Shown in pieces: positions 1 through 8,034 of a DNA stretch of 41,958 nucleotides. The stretch is from Candidatus Melainabacteria bacterium (lineage in GTDB: Bacteria; Cyanobacteriota; Vampirovibrionia; Obscuribacterales; Obscuribacteraceae), in the NCBI GenBank assembly GCA_023250095.1, contig JAHFBI010000006.1, positions 1-41,958 on the forward strand, in the 5' to 3' direction. Under the pieces are notes generated by a model. That model was not told the DNA's origin. It saw nothing but the letters and a program-made list of their open reading frames with translations, and searched no databases. A program made the translations under genes and the position numbers. Within the stretch, counting starts at the first letter, position 1. Each line of letters opens with the position of its first letter.

Positions 1-365
1 AAACGGCTGTGGTCGCCTCGACTTATTGCAATACATGGGCTTTCGACAAACTTGACCCCTCCAATATCGACGAGTCGATGGCCCGCGTTTATACGGAACT
101 TTTCATCAACCGCACTGACGATGTGAAGATGAGCATTTTGCAAAAACTCGTCAAAGATTTCGCAATCGACGGTGTCGTTTTTCATGACTGCAAGACTTGT
201 CCTAACAATTCCAATTGCCGTTACGGTATGCCCGAGCGTCTCTGGGAAGAGTTTGGCATCCCAACTGTGGTCATAGGCGGGGATGTGGCGGATATTCGCC
301 TTTACAGCCCCGATCAGGTTAGAACAACGCTTGAGGGTTTTGTTGAGCAGCTGAGCGAATTTTAG
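1..365 (+). CDS. 2-hydroxyacyl-CoA dehydratase subunit (BcrC/BadD/HgdB family), C-terminal part
   Basis: The reading frame is open from the left edge, so only the last ~121 residues are present. The family supplies the [4Fe-4S] subunits of (R)-2-hydroxyacyl-CoA dehydratases and benzoyl-CoA reductases. Seen here: the C-terminal half-domain pattern with a buried strand, FHDCKTCPNNSNCRYGMPE where the family usually has its Cys-containing NRSCK-type segment, then the GIPTVVIGGDVADIRLYS stretch that aligns with the family's GIPTLVLEGDMVDPRxxS, and a closing helix. The stop lies 4 nt before the next gene, which encodes the matching activator ATPase; this pairing strongly supports the call. The Cys-rich insert (three Cys within 9 residues) is denser than usual. 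Whether the substrate is a hydroxyacyl-CoA or an aromatic acyl-CoA cannot be told. Confidence 0.85.
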   Translation, partial: TAVVASTYCNTWAFDKLDPSNIDESMARVYTELFINRTDDVKMSILQKLVKDFAIDGVVFHDCKTCPNNSNCRYGMPERLWEEFGIPTVVIGGDVADIRLYSPDQVRTTLEGFVEQLSEF

Positions 366-369
366 AATT

Positions 370-1251
370 ATGGAAGGGATGCGCTGTGTCGTCGGGCTAG
401 ATATCGGCTCTACCACTACCAAAGCGGTAGTGATGGATTTAGAGCGTCAGGTGCTTGGACAGGCAGTGCTCACAAGCGGAGGCTATTTCGAAGAGAGAGC
501 CGAGAAAGCCATCAGGGAAGCTCTGGAAAAAGCCGCCCGCTCCCTTGCCGATGTTGCCTGGATAACAGCTACAGGCTATGGCCGGCTGAGAGCGCCGCGA
601 GCCGATCAGACAGTTACCGAGCTTTCCTGCCATGCTCGCGGAGCTTTTTATCATGTGCCTCGCAAAATAACGGTCGTCGATATCGGCGGGCAGGACAACA
701 AGATAATCTCCATCGACGAACACGGGCGGCGCGGACGCACAAAGATGAACCGCAAGTGCGCCGCCGGCACAGGCGCCTTTATCGAGAACGCCGCCAGACA
801 GCTGGATCTCGACAGCCAGCAAATGCAAAGCATGGCGTCCTGCGCCGCAGGCGTCGTCGAGATAGGCAGCTTCTGCACAGTCTTTGCCGCCACTGAGATC
901 ATCGAGCACCTCCGACGCGGCAGCGCCAAAGACAGTATTGCCCGCGGGGTCTTGCGCGCCGTGGCCCTTCGGGCTTTCGAGATGGAACGTTTTTGCGGCG
1001 AGGTCGTGCTCACAGGCGGCGTAGCCGAGCACTTCCCGTTGGTGGCCGAAGAGCTCGCTCAGTTGAGCGGGTGTCCGGTGACTATCCCGCCTCATCCACA
1101 GACAGCAGGAGCACTGGGCGCCGCGCTTTACGCCCTCGACGCCCTCGAGAAAAAAGAGCGTGGGGAAGAAGTGAAAAACGATGAAGACGAGCATCCTGGA
1201 CTGCCAGCTCTCCCGGGAAGTCTCCGGGGAAAAGAGATCTGTGGCGGATAA
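370..1251 (+). CDS. Acyl-CoA dehydratase activase (BadF/BadG/BcrA/BcrD ATPase family)
   Basis: ATP-driven electron donor (archerase) that reduces the dehydratase encoded just upstream. The 293-residue length fits a single-module HgdC-type activator. Visible motifs: the ASKHA-fold phosphate loop GLDIGSTTTKAVV at residues 9-21, TGYGR, the second phosphate motif VDIGGQD, and CAAGTGAFIE. Cys130 and Cys169 are 39 residues apart, the same spacing as the two cysteines of Acidaminococcus HgdC that bind the [4Fe-4S] cluster shared between two monomers. The adenosine motif LTGGVA and the C-terminal GALGAALYA are also present. The 4-nt gap to the upstream gene implies an operon. The start has no good Shine-Dalgarno; ATG at 379 is an alternative. 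The last ~30 residues are charged, low complexity and outside the family core. Confidence 0.93.
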   Translation: MEGMRCVVGLDIGSTTTKAVVMDLERQVLGQAVLTSGGYFEERAEKAIREALEKAARSLADVAWITATGYGRLRAPRADQTVTELSCHARGAFYHVPRKITVVDIGGQDNKIISIDEHGRRGRTKMNRKCAAGTGAFIENAARQLDLDSQQMQSMASCAAGVVEIGSFCTVFAATEIIEHLRRGSAKDSIARGVLRAVALRAFEMERFCGEVVLTGGVAEHFPLVAEELAQLSGCPVTIPPHPQTAGALGAALYALDALEKKERGEEVKNDEDEHPGLPALPGSLRGKEICGG

Positions 1252-1348
1252 CGAGCGATTTTCACTGGAGCCTGTGGCGTCTGAAAAAAGAGGAAGACAG
1301 CAAGTGAGACAAAGAAAGGGAAAGGAGCAATTGAGGATCCAAGACAAA

Positions 1349-1447
1349 GATAGATAGATAGAAAAATTGATTGAAAAAAGATAAATGGACAAGTAGCCGA
1401 AAGAGACCGACCAACAGACCAACAGATGGAAAGATGGAAAGGAAGAG
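1349..1447 (+). repeat. Low-complexity spacer with short tandem repeats
   Basis: The 245-bp spacer between the activase and the acyl-CoA synthetase holds degenerate microsatellite-like sequence: GATAGATAGATAG at 1349-1361, then an 8-bp duplication CCAACAGA CCAACAGA followed at once by TGGAAAGA TGGAAAGG around 1410-1443. The tract is purine-rich on the plus strand and has a rough 4-nt cadence. It happens to be open in the frame of the downstream gene, which would give that protein an implausible Lys/Arg/Thr-rich N-terminus. Confidence 0.6.
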
Positions 1448-1496
1448 ACAGCTTTTGTGGGAGATGACGAACATGGGGGCGACAGGTGAGGCAGTC

Positions 1497-3278
1497 ATGG
1501 TAAACAGTGGGGCGCTACGTGAAGTTTGTGCAGATAGTCCGCTCGAAGACTTCGAGCGCTCGCTCGGCGTGATGCTGCTGGAGCGCGCCCGCCAGTTAGG
1601 ATCCCAGCCCTTGTTGCGCGACAAGGATCCTCAGGGCAATTTCCGCGAGCATTCCTGGGATTCCATCTTCAATGAGATCTGCCATGTGGGCGCGCATCTT
1701 CTGGAAGATGGCGTGAAACCAGGCGACCGTCTGGCAATGCTCTCCGAGAACCGGCACGAAATGCTTGTCGGCGAGCTGGCGGCAATGTGCATCGGGGCTC
1801 TCTCCGTGCCCATTTTTGCCGGCTATTTCCCAAACAATATCGAATACATCCTCAAGGACTCAGGAGCCACTCGTCTGACCGTGAGCACGCCGCTCCAGCT
1901 CATGAAGCTGGCTCACTGCAAGGATCTCCAGCAACTCGAATCAGTGGTTTTGATCGAACACAACTCCTCGGAGTTAGGCATCGAGTCGGTAGGCGGCATC
2001 CCGGTCAAGCCTTACAGCGAGCTTACCGGTCCCGTCAATCCCGATTCCATGACGCGCTTCATGGAGACCCTGCAATCTATAGAGAAAGGCGCCTCCTGCC
2101 TGATCATGTACACGTCAGGCACCACGGGCAACCCGAAAGGTGTCGAACTTACCCATGGCAATCTCCTATCGCAGCAGCGCGCTGTCAGACAGTTGTGGGG
2201 AGTCGGTCCTGGCGACCGTTTTCTCTCCTACCTGCCCTGGCATCATTCTTTCGGCGGCTTGTTCGAACGCTTCATGGTGCTATATTCCGGGGCCTCGATG
2301 ACACTTGACGAAAGCGGCGGGAAGGACATCCACACGCTCATCGCCAACTGGGCACTTGTGAAACCCAGCATTTTCTTCAGCGTCCCAGGCGTTTATCAGA
2401 AGCTCGCCGATGAAATACGGGAGAGCGCGCAGGTCCGCTCGACGATCTTTCACGAGGGGCTGCGTTTCGTTTTCACGGCGGCAGCCCCTCTTCCCCGCGA
2501 CGTGTCCGAGCTGTTCTGCGGGCAGGGAATTCCCGTACTGGAAGGTTGGGGGCTTACCGAGACTTCTCCTTGCGTAACTCTCACCGACCCCAAGAAAAAG
2601 CGTGTCCCGGGAGTTGTGGGCTGGCCAATCCCTGGCGTCAAAGTGCGGCTTGCTGACGATGGAGAAATTCAAGTTCTCGGTCCCAATACTATGAGAGGCT
2701 ACTGGAACCTGCCGGCACAGAATCGCCACGCATTTACCGAAGACGGCTGGTTCCGCACCGGCGATCTCGGCGAGATTCACGAAAATGGTCTGCGCATTCA
2801 TGGGCGCCGCGACGGCGTTTTCAAACTTCTTAATGCAGAGAAGGTATTTGCCGCACAGATCGAACTGGCCTTTGTGGAAGGCAGCGTTTTTATCGATCAG
2901 GCTGTCGTCGTGGGCAGCGGGGAGCATTTCGTCACCGCGCTGATTTATGCCAACAGACGGGCTCTGGAGGAATGGGGCAAAAAGCACGGGGTGCGTATTC
3001 CCGAAGGCGACGACATAGCATCCGTCTCCGACATCCGTCGCCTCTTTGCCCATGAAGTTCAGCGCATCAATAATGAGATAGCCGGGCGCTATCAACGCGT
3101 ACGCAAGTTTGTTGTCCTCGGGCAGCCGCTGTCTCTGGAAGCCGGCGAGCTGACACCGACCTCGAAGGTGGTGCGCAACAAAGTAGTTGACAATCGGCGC
3201 GAGATCGTCGAAGCCCTCTACAAACCAGGCTGTCCTCCACCCACCAATACGATTGTCTGTCTGGGTGATTGCTACTGA
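1497..3278 (+). CDS. Long-chain fatty-acid/acyl-CoA synthetase, AMP-binding (ANL) superfamily
   Basis: Adenylates a carboxylic acid and transfers it to CoA. Motifs seen: the phosphate loop YTSGTTGNPKG near residues 205-215, the long-chain-synthetase signature YLPWHHSFGG, the adenine motif GWGLTETSP, the hinge region GWFRTGDLGEI, and the C-terminal GRRDGVFKLLNAEKV region. With this start the protein is 593 residues, normal for long-chain acyl-CoA synthetases. The frame is open back to 1371, but those codons cover the low-complexity spacer; ATG 1497 is preceded by AGGTGAGG at suitable distance, and ATG 1473 (GGGAG, 9-nt spacing) is the next best. Its position after the dehydratase/activase pair suggests that it may supply the CoA thioester substrate; that link is inference. 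The substrate chain length cannot be read from sequence. Confidence 0.9.
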   Translation: MVNSGALREVCADSPLEDFERSLGVMLLERARQLGSQPLLRDKDPQGNFREHSWDSIFNEICHVGAHLLEDGVKPGDRLAMLSENRHEMLVGELAAMCIGALSVPIFAGYFPNNIEYILKDSGATRLTVSTPLQLMKLAHCKDLQQLESVVLIEHNSSELGIESVGGIPVKPYSELTGPVNPDSMTRFMETLQSIEKGASCLIMYTSGTTGNPKGVELTHGNLLSQQRAVRQLWGVGPGDRFLSYLPWHHSFGGLFERFMVLYSGASMTLDESGGKDIHTLIANWALVKPSIFFSVPGVYQKLADEIRESAQVRSTIFHEGLRFVFTAAAPLPRDVSELFCGQGIPVLEGWGLTETSPCVTLTDPKKKRVPGVVGWPIPGVKVRLADDGEIQVLGPNTMRGYWNLPAQNRHAFTEDGWFRTGDLGEIHENGLRIHGRRDGVFKLLNAEKVFAAQIELAFVEGSVFIDQAVVVGSGEHFVTALIYANRRALEEWGKKHGVRIPEGDDIASVSDIRRLFAHEVQRINNEIAGRYQRVRKFVVLGQPLSLEAGELTPTSKVVRNKVVDNRREIVEALYKPGCPPPTNTIVCLGDCY

Positions 3279-3309
3279 AGTCACACAAGTGAAACGAGGG
3301 AAACAGCTT

Positions 3310-4266
3310 ATGCATTACGGAGTGATCGGAATCGGGCCTGTCGGTGCGACCTTTGCCGCACTCCTCAGTGCAAAAGGCAACCGGGTGTCGGTACTCGACG
3401 CCAACCAGGAACTCGTAGAGTCCTTCAAGAGAAGGCCTCTAAAAATTGTGGGATTTTACAAGGCAGAAACTCATTTAAAGGAAGTCTACACATCATTTGA
3501 TGATTTTGCCGCTCAAGACCCGGATGTCGTCATACTTTCAGTCAAGACCAATGCGCTCCCCGGGCTGCTCTCGCGCATCAAAAATTCCAGGCTCTCCCTC
3601 AAACCCGTGGTAAGCTGCCAGAATGGAATAGACACTGAAAAAGAAATCGCGCAGGCGCTGGGGTTGGAACAATCCTTTCGTATGGTATTGAATTTCGGCG
3701 TCAGCTATTGCCCTGACGATCACGAAGTGACGGTAAATTTCCTCAACGAGCCACATTTTATCTCCTGCGAAAGTCCAGCTCGCGCAGACTTCGCGCGGCA
3801 AATCGCCTCGGACCTCACCGAAGCGGGAGTACGCATCGAATTCGTGAGTGACATAGCCCCATGGGTTTTTAAGAAAGCTATTCTCAATACGACGCTGAGC
3901 TGCGTGTGCACTCTGACCAGGATGACTATGTCGCAAGCCATGGCAGAGAAGGATCTGGAGAATATGGTCCGAGCAATCGTCGTCGAAGGCATGCAGATAT
4001 GCCGGTCCAATAATATCGACATCGAAGAAGATTTTCTGGAAGAAGCGATTTCATACCTGAGCAAGGGAGGCAATCATAAGCCCTCGATGCTCGTCGACAT
4101 AGAAAATGGCCGCCCAACGGAAATTCGGCATCTGGCAGGCAAACTCGTCGAATATGCGCAGAAGCAAAATATTGAGGCACCAGTAATTCAATCAATGTTT
4201 TATCTCATAAAGGGGCTCGAAAAGACAGTAGCACAGCGGGAGCGCGTGCCGAGCCAGACGGGCTGA
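3310..4266 (+). CDS. 2-dehydropantoate 2-reductase family protein (ApbA/PanE-like)
   Basis: NADPH-dependent ketopantoate reductase fold. Residues 7-12 form the Rossmann GxGxxG (GIGPVG), followed by VILSVKTNAL and the QNGID segment. In the C-terminal helical domain Lys189 and Asn193 keep the K-x3-N spacing of the catalytic Lys176/Asn180 of E. coli PanE, and SMLVDIENGRPTEI supplies the family's Ser and Glu271. The length of 318 residues is typical. ATG 3310 follows GAGGG at 9 nt; the open frame extends further upstream into the preceding gene and is not used. No pantothenate genes are nearby and the family has many paralogues acting on other 2-oxo acids, so the physiological substrate is open. 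The hemerythrin gene follows after 10 nt, so the two are probably co-transcribed. Confidence 0.85.
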   Translation: MHYGVIGIGPVGATFAALLSAKGNRVSVLDANQELVESFKRRPLKIVGFYKAETHLKEVYTSFDDFAAQDPDVVILSVKTNALPGLLSRIKNSRLSLKPVVSCQNGIDTEKEIAQALGLEQSFRMVLNFGVSYCPDDHEVTVNFLNEPHFISCESPARADFARQIASDLTEAGVRIEFVSDIAPWVFKKAILNTTLSCVCTLTRMTMSQAMAEKDLENMVRAIVVEGMQICRSNNIDIEEDFLEEAISYLSKGGNHKPSMLVDIENGRPTEIRHLAGKLVEYAQKQNIEAPVIQSMFYLIKGLEKTVAQRERVPSQTG

Positions 4267-4276
4267 AGGAGGGTTC

Positions 4277-4783
4277 ATGCATCTGCATTATGAAATCAAC
4301 AAACGCCTGTCACGCGAGCATGAAAATATCATCGCGCTGCTCAAGCGCGTGCGAAACTTCTTGCACTCTTACAGCCTAGACCAGCAGCCGGACTGGACCG
4401 CGCCTGAGTCAGCCAAGCTTTTGAGTGATCTCAAGTGCGGGCTTGAGACAGAGACCACCAATCATTTCGCCATCGAAGAAAGAGAGCTTTTCCCTCTCAT
4501 GGAAAGCGAAGGCTACGGCGATCTTGTAGAGATTCTCCTGGAAGATCACAAAGTGATAGTGGATCTCGTCGCGCAGATCAAACCCGTTATCGTCAGAGCC
4601 CTGTCCGGCACCGGTCCACTCACACAAGCTGAGTGGAGAACTTTCCTGACGCAAGGCAATGCTCTTGTAACCGAACTCACCAATCATGCCGAGAAGGAAG
4701 AAGCCGGCTTCGTGCCTACCCTTGAGGAAATACTCGACGAAATGCAGGACAAAAAGATTTCGCAGCTTTATCAGCTGCTGTGA
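4277..4783 (+). CDS. Hemerythrin HHE cation-binding domain protein
   Basis: A 168-residue four-helix-bundle protein of the hemerythrin-like family, which carries a di-iron site used for O2/NO sensing, oxygen handling or Fe-S repair. Candidate metal ligands in the expected order: His15 (REHENI), His63 and Glu67 (NHFAIEERELFP), His91 (LEDHKV), His137 and Glu141 (NHAEKEE). The start is well supported by AAGGAGG just upstream of ATG 4277. There is no regulatory partner domain, so this is a stand-alone soluble protein. It follows the ketopantoate-reductase-family gene by 10 nt. The 3' side opens into a low-complexity spacer with no obvious terminator. Confidence 0.9.
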   Translation: MHLHYEINKRLSREHENIIALLKRVRNFLHSYSLDQQPDWTAPESAKLLSDLKCGLETETTNHFAIEERELFPLMESEGYGDLVEILLEDHKVIVDLVAQIKPVIVRALSGTGPLTQAEWRTFLTQGNALVTELTNHAEKEEAGFVPTLEEILDEMQDKKISQLYQLL

Positions 4784-4799
4784 TTGAAAATACCAGCTT

Positions 4800-4935
4800 C
4801 TTGCTTACACACCTGTTTGTCTTCCGGTTTGTGACCTGCTTGCCTGCTTATCTTCTTTTGCGTACTTGCCTTCCGGTTGGTTGCATACTTGCGAACTGTC
4901 CTGCCGGACGCCTAGCCTTCCTGCCTTCTTGAGAG
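4800..4935. repeat. Pyrimidine-rich low-complexity spacer with 4-nt cadence
   Basis: The 258-bp gap after the hemerythrin gene is dominated by recurring CTTGC, CCTGCTTGCCTGCTTA and CTTCCGGTT elements (CTTCCGGTT occurs twice). On the minus strand it has the same purine-rich flavour as the spacer at 1349-1447. Minus-strand open frames across it (to 5056) have strongly biased composition and are not credible genes. Confidence 0.5.
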
Positions 4936-5002
4936 ACCTGGCAGCAGCCCGTGCACAGGTAATCCCCTCCCGGATGACGTTCTGCCAATGGACAACTAGT
5001 TT

Positions 5003-5031
5003 TTGACCGGCGTGTTGTTTTCGGGTACAAC
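5003..5031 (+). promoter_or_regulatory. Sigma70-type promoter candidate
   Basis: TTGACC at 5003-5008 and TACAAC at 5026-5031 are separated by exactly 17 nt. The predicted transcript would begin near 5038, only a few bases before ATG 5042, so translation would be almost leaderless there, or would use ATG 5075 with a ~35-nt leader. Confidence 0.5.
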
Positions 5032-5041
5032 TTAAGAGAGC

Positions 5042-5479
5042 ATGGCAAAAATTCACAGAGGCATCCAGAAAGTCATGAGCGGTTTTTTCGATAAGCTGAA
5101 GGATGAGGTTTCAAACAAGCTCGACTGGAAGAAGGTCAAGGTCATAGCCGGCGATCTGCAAGCCGGCGACTGGGATTTTAACGGCGGCATGATGACGCCC
5201 GACCCTAAGACCGGGCTGGTAGACTGCGTCTCCCTAATGAGTGAGATTAAAGAACTGAAAATCCAGACTGAAGAGAGTGTCAAAGATCTCACCAGGACGC
5301 TGGGCTTGACGATTGCAGGCGGGGTCTTGCTCGGTCCCCTCGGGGCGATCGCCGGCTATTTTGCCGGCGGCAATCGCAAGCAGGTGTGTGTGCTTGTCGA
5401 ACTGAACGATGGACGCAAATTCCTGGCTATGGTCGACCAGCGAATCTATCAGCAGATGGTCGGCCTTTCTATGATGTAA
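5042..5479 (+). CDS. Hypothetical protein with glycine-zipper-like hydrophobic segment
   Basis: I do not recognise the family. The 145-residue product has a charged N-terminal half (DKLKDEVSNKLDWKKVKV) followed around residues 83-109 by a small-residue-rich hydrophobic stretch, LTIAGGVLLGPLGAIAGYFAGG, typical of glycine-zipper membrane-associating helices, then a C-terminal strand-rich tail. The middle repeats the pattern AGDLQAGDWDFNGG. ATG 5042 and ATG 5075 are both possible starts; neither has a strong Shine-Dalgarno, and the promoter at 5003-5031 puts the transcript start just before ATG 5042. It stands alone between two low-complexity spacers. Confidence 0.65.
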   Translation: MAKIHRGIQKVMSGFFDKLKDEVSNKLDWKKVKVIAGDLQAGDWDFNGGMMTPDPKTGLVDCVSLMSEIKELKIQTEESVKDLTRTLGLTIAGGVLLGPLGAIAGYFAGGNRKQVCVLVELNDGRKFLAMVDQRIYQQMVGLSMM

Positions 5480-5493
5480 CCGGCGCTCGTTCA

Positions 5494-5564
5494 GTATTTC
5501 TTGACATGCTGGCTGATCCATCGATTGGTTCGCCTGTTGATCCATCGGGCAATGTATTTCTTGA
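5494..5564. repeat. Degenerate direct repeats in spacer
   Basis: GTATTTCTTGA occurs at 5494-5504 and again at 5554-5564 (60 bp apart), and TGATCCATCG at 5514-5523 and 5538-5547 (24 bp apart). The sequence lies between two plus-strand genes and resembles the other biased spacers of this window. Confidence 0.5.
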
Positions 5565-5662
5565 GCATCTGCCTGTCAATAGCGTCTTCTTCTGCTCTCT
5601 CTCTGGTCTGATTGGTCCAGCTACAGTACAATTCCTGCTCTGGCATAAACGACGGGGGTGTG

Positions 5663-6619
5663 ATGCAAGTTAAGATGGTAAAGCTGTCGCAGGTGGCGCT
5701 GGCTGTCCTTGTTCTGGCTGTATCTGCCATAGCCCAGCCCACGCCGCAAGCGGCAGTGCAGGCCTCGCCCAAGAGTGAGCCTGCTTCGAGAGCAGCAAAA
5801 CATGCCGAAGATGAAAAGTCCCTGAGGACCCAGGCCGAAGAATATGCCAGCGCCTTCGAAAGAGGTGACGCTGCCTCGATAAGCAACATGTGGACAAAAG
5901 AAGGATCCCTGACCGACACCAAGGGGCGGTTGTTCAAAGGGCGTGACGCCATTGCCAGGCTGTATCAGGCTTATTTCACGCAATTTGGCGGACAACCCAT
6001 GGAAATCGCCATCGCGTCGCTCAAGTTTCCCTCAGATAATATAGCAATTGAAGAGGGCACTGCTCGCTTGCGCCAAACAGCAACACCTGGAAGCAGCAGT
6101 CGATATCTGGTCGTCCATGTAAAAGACTCGGGCCAATGGTTGATGTCAGCTGTGGTTGAGACGGCATGCGCTCTGCCATCAAGTCATGAATGCCTGAAAG
6201 ACTTGAGCTGGTTGATTGGCGACTGGACTGCCAAGGGTGTGCCCGGAAAAGCTCTGCACCTGAAAGCCAACTGGGCGGGCTCCGGCAATTTTATTCACTG
6301 CCTCTATCAGGAGGACGGCAGCGCAAGGGCAAGCGCGACACAAATTATCGGCTGGAATCCGGTTTCTCAGAAGTTCGTTTCATGGTATTTCGATCAAGAC
6401 GGTGGATTCGGGCAAGGCACCTGGGTGAAAGATACGCCGGGCTGGAGAGTGGATGCCCGTGCCATCGAACCGGATGGCACTACCTGCAGTGCTACCTATG
6501 TTTTCAAGCCGCTTCCCGGCGATAGCTTTTCCTGGCGTTCGATCAAGCGCAAGCTTGGCGGCTCACAGCTGCCAAACACGCCGGAGATAATAATAGAGCG
6601 TGACCAGCCACACAAATAA
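5663..6619 (+). CDS. Exported SnoaL/NTF2-like (SgcJ/EcaC-type) domain protein
   Basis: A signal peptide (MQVKMVKLSQVALAVLVLAV, cleavage probably after SAIAQ) is followed by a low-complexity linker and, at about residues 50-165, an NTF2-like cone-fold domain: the opening helix EEYASAFERGDAASISNMWT, then a KGRDAI motif, is the usual start of SgcJ/EcaC-type proteins. The C-terminal half (CLKDLSWLIGDWTAKG onward) resembles the beta-barrel DUF1579-like domain that often follows such modules. Neither domain shows an obvious catalytic set, so no activity is claimed. ATG 5663 has a GGGGG element close upstream; the frame extends to 5612 but that would spoil the signal peptide. The next gene starts 15 nt after the stop. 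Confidence 0.75.
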   Translation: MQVKMVKLSQVALAVLVLAVSAIAQPTPQAAVQASPKSEPASRAAKHAEDEKSLRTQAEEYASAFERGDAASISNMWTKEGSLTDTKGRLFKGRDAIARLYQAYFTQFGGQPMEIAIASLKFPSDNIAIEEGTARLRQTATPGSSSRYLVVHVKDSGQWLMSAVVETACALPSSHECLKDLSWLIGDWTAKGVPGKALHLKANWAGSGNFIHCLYQEDGSARASATQIIGWNPVSQKFVSWYFDQDGGFGQGTWVKDTPGWRVDARAIEPDGTTCSATYVFKPLPGDSFSWRSIKRKLGGSQLPNTPEIIIERDQPHK

Positions 6620-6634
6620 TCCTCCAGAGGGCTT

Positions 6635-7870
6635 ATGCCTAAATCAATCAAACACACTGCTCTTCTTTCCCTCTTCTCATCATCTCTGCTTCTGGCGAGC
6701 GTAGATAATTCTCCGGCAAGCGCGCGCGGATTCGGCGGCGGCTTTCACGGCGGATATTCCGGCGGATATTCCGGCGGATATTCCGGCGGATATTCAGGTG
6801 GACGAAGCGGTGATTTCGATCGCGCCATGCCCGATGCAGGCGAATTTAGAAGCGACGAGGGCAGCGACCGGCCTGATTCCTTCGGGCGATCCGATGATTT
6901 TGGCTCACGCTCAGACGGCAGAGGCACCGATGGTTTTGACAACCGTTCGGACGGTTTCTTTGGCGACTGGGGCAATGAGCACTCCGGAGGATGGACACGC
7001 CCCTCAGAAGCCGACCTCAGCGCAGCCGCCGACAGAACCTGGAACAGCGGCATCAGTGATGTACAGCGCGCAATGCCCACTGATGGCGGGTTTGGCAAAG
7101 CTCTCAGCGGTCCGGAAGCTCAACGCTTGATGCCTGCCGGCAACAGGACAAGCCCTGTGTCGAACGCTAGCCTGAATTCGCGGGGCAGCACTATCAGGAA
7201 AAATTTCCAGCGGCCGGACCTCTTTGACAAATCCTGGTGGGCAAATCATCCCGATGCCTGGCGCTGGCCCGGCTGGCGAAATGACTGGGGTTGGGGCTGG
7301 GGTTGGGCGACCTGGCCGGAGTTGGCTGGGTTCTGGGGCGTGCCGGATGTGGATGCGCCGATTGATTATGATTATGGTGACAACATCACTTATCAAAACG
7401 ACACCGTCTATTACGGATCACAGCCTGTGGCCACCGCTTCTGACTATTACGATCAAGCACAGGGCCTGGCGCAATCACTTCCGCTACCTTCTTCTTCGGG
7501 GGACAGTCAGGCAATTGCTCCAACGACAACCACAACGGGAGACTGGAAGTCACTTGGCGTATTCTCGCTAACGCAGGGCGGGCAGTCCGACTCGACAGCG
7601 GTGTTTCAACTATCCGTGAACAAAGCCGGTGCCATCGCCGGCAATTACTGCAACCTGCTCACCAACGAGGTGAAGCCAGTACAAGGAGCCGTCGATAAGA
7701 AGCGCATGCGTGCAGCCTGGATCGTCCAGGGCAGTCAGGATGTGGTCTATGAAGCAGGTGTTGCCAATCTTTTGCACGCCCAATGTTCTGTTCTCGTCCA
7801 TTTCGGCAAGAGCAGCACACAGCAATGGATGCTCGTCAGACTGCAACAACCCGCATCCAGCAAGAAGTAA
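6635..7870 (+). CDS. Gly/Asp/Arg-rich secreted surface protein
   Basis: 411 residues with an N-terminal signal peptide (LLSLFSSSLLLASV, cleavage near SARG). Residues 31-57 are glycine-rich with four exact GGYS units. The next ~150 residues are rich in Asp, Ser, Gly and Arg with no fold signature. From about residue 190 a Trp-rich section (WWANHPDAWRWPGWRNDWGW) leads to YDYGDNITYQNDTVYYGSQP and a C-terminal domain with GVFSL and LVHFGKSSTQQWMLVRL. From memory this tail resembles proteins annotated in planctomycetes as 'mu-protocadherin-like cell-surface protein'; that name carries no established function. AGAGGG before ATG 6635 supports the start. The 15-nt gap to the previous exported protein suggests an operon. 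Confidence 0.75.
   Translation: MPKSIKHTALLSLFSSSLLLASVDNSPASARGFGGGFHGGYSGGYSGGYSGGYSGGRSGDFDRAMPDAGEFRSDEGSDRPDSFGRSDDFGSRSDGRGTDGFDNRSDGFFGDWGNEHSGGWTRPSEADLSAAADRTWNSGISDVQRAMPTDGGFGKALSGPEAQRLMPAGNRTSPVSNASLNSRGSTIRKNFQRPDLFDKSWWANHPDAWRWPGWRNDWGWGWGWATWPELAGFWGVPDVDAPIDYDYGDNITYQNDTVYYGSQPVATASDYYDQAQGLAQSLPLPSSSGDSQAIAPTTTTTGDWKSLGVFSLTQGGQSDSTAVFQLSVNKAGAIAGNYCNLLTNEVKPVQGAVDKKRMRAAWIVQGSQDVVYEAGVANLLHAQCSVLVHFGKSSTQQWMLVRLQQPASSKK
6749..6796 (+). repeat. Four tandem 12-bp repeats inside the surface protein gene
   Basis: GGCGGATATTCC occurs four times head to tail (the fourth ends in A), each encoding Gly-Gly-Tyr-Ser. The near-perfect nucleotide identity, not only amino-acid identity, indicates recent slippage expansion; copy number could vary between strains. 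Confidence 0.9.
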
Positions 7871-7901
7871 TCATATTTCCTCAACGTTCTTCCAGCTCCT
7901 T

Positions 7902-7937
7902 GGGACATACCGGGACTTCATCCCTTAAAAATGTCCC
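7902..7937. terminator. Nested inverted repeat between convergent genes
   Basis: GGGACAT (7902-7908) pairs with ATGTCCC (7931-7937), and inside it GGGA-CTTCA-TCCC (7912-7924) forms a second stem. It sits between the convergent ends of the surface protein and patatin genes. There is no classical U-tract, so a termination role is only positional inference. Confidence 0.35.
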
Positions 7938-8034
7938 TCAGGAAAAGTGGTTCGCAGCCGAGAAATTTTAGGGGCTATCTTAGAGCGAACACCAGCCAGG
8001 CGGCGCGTACAAGATGGCATTGAGCACCCTTGCG

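Noticed and set aside
439-1422. Long minus-strand open frame of 327 codons opposite the activase gene
   Set aside because: It lies opposite a clear BadF/BcrA-type ATPase with all motifs; its own translation has no family features and runs into low-complexity spacer.
1371-1496. N-terminal extension of the acyl-CoA synthetase
   Set aside because: The codons cover tandem-repeat spacer DNA and give a Lys/Arg/Thr-rich tail absent from the family; better ribosome sites precede ATG 1473 and 1497.
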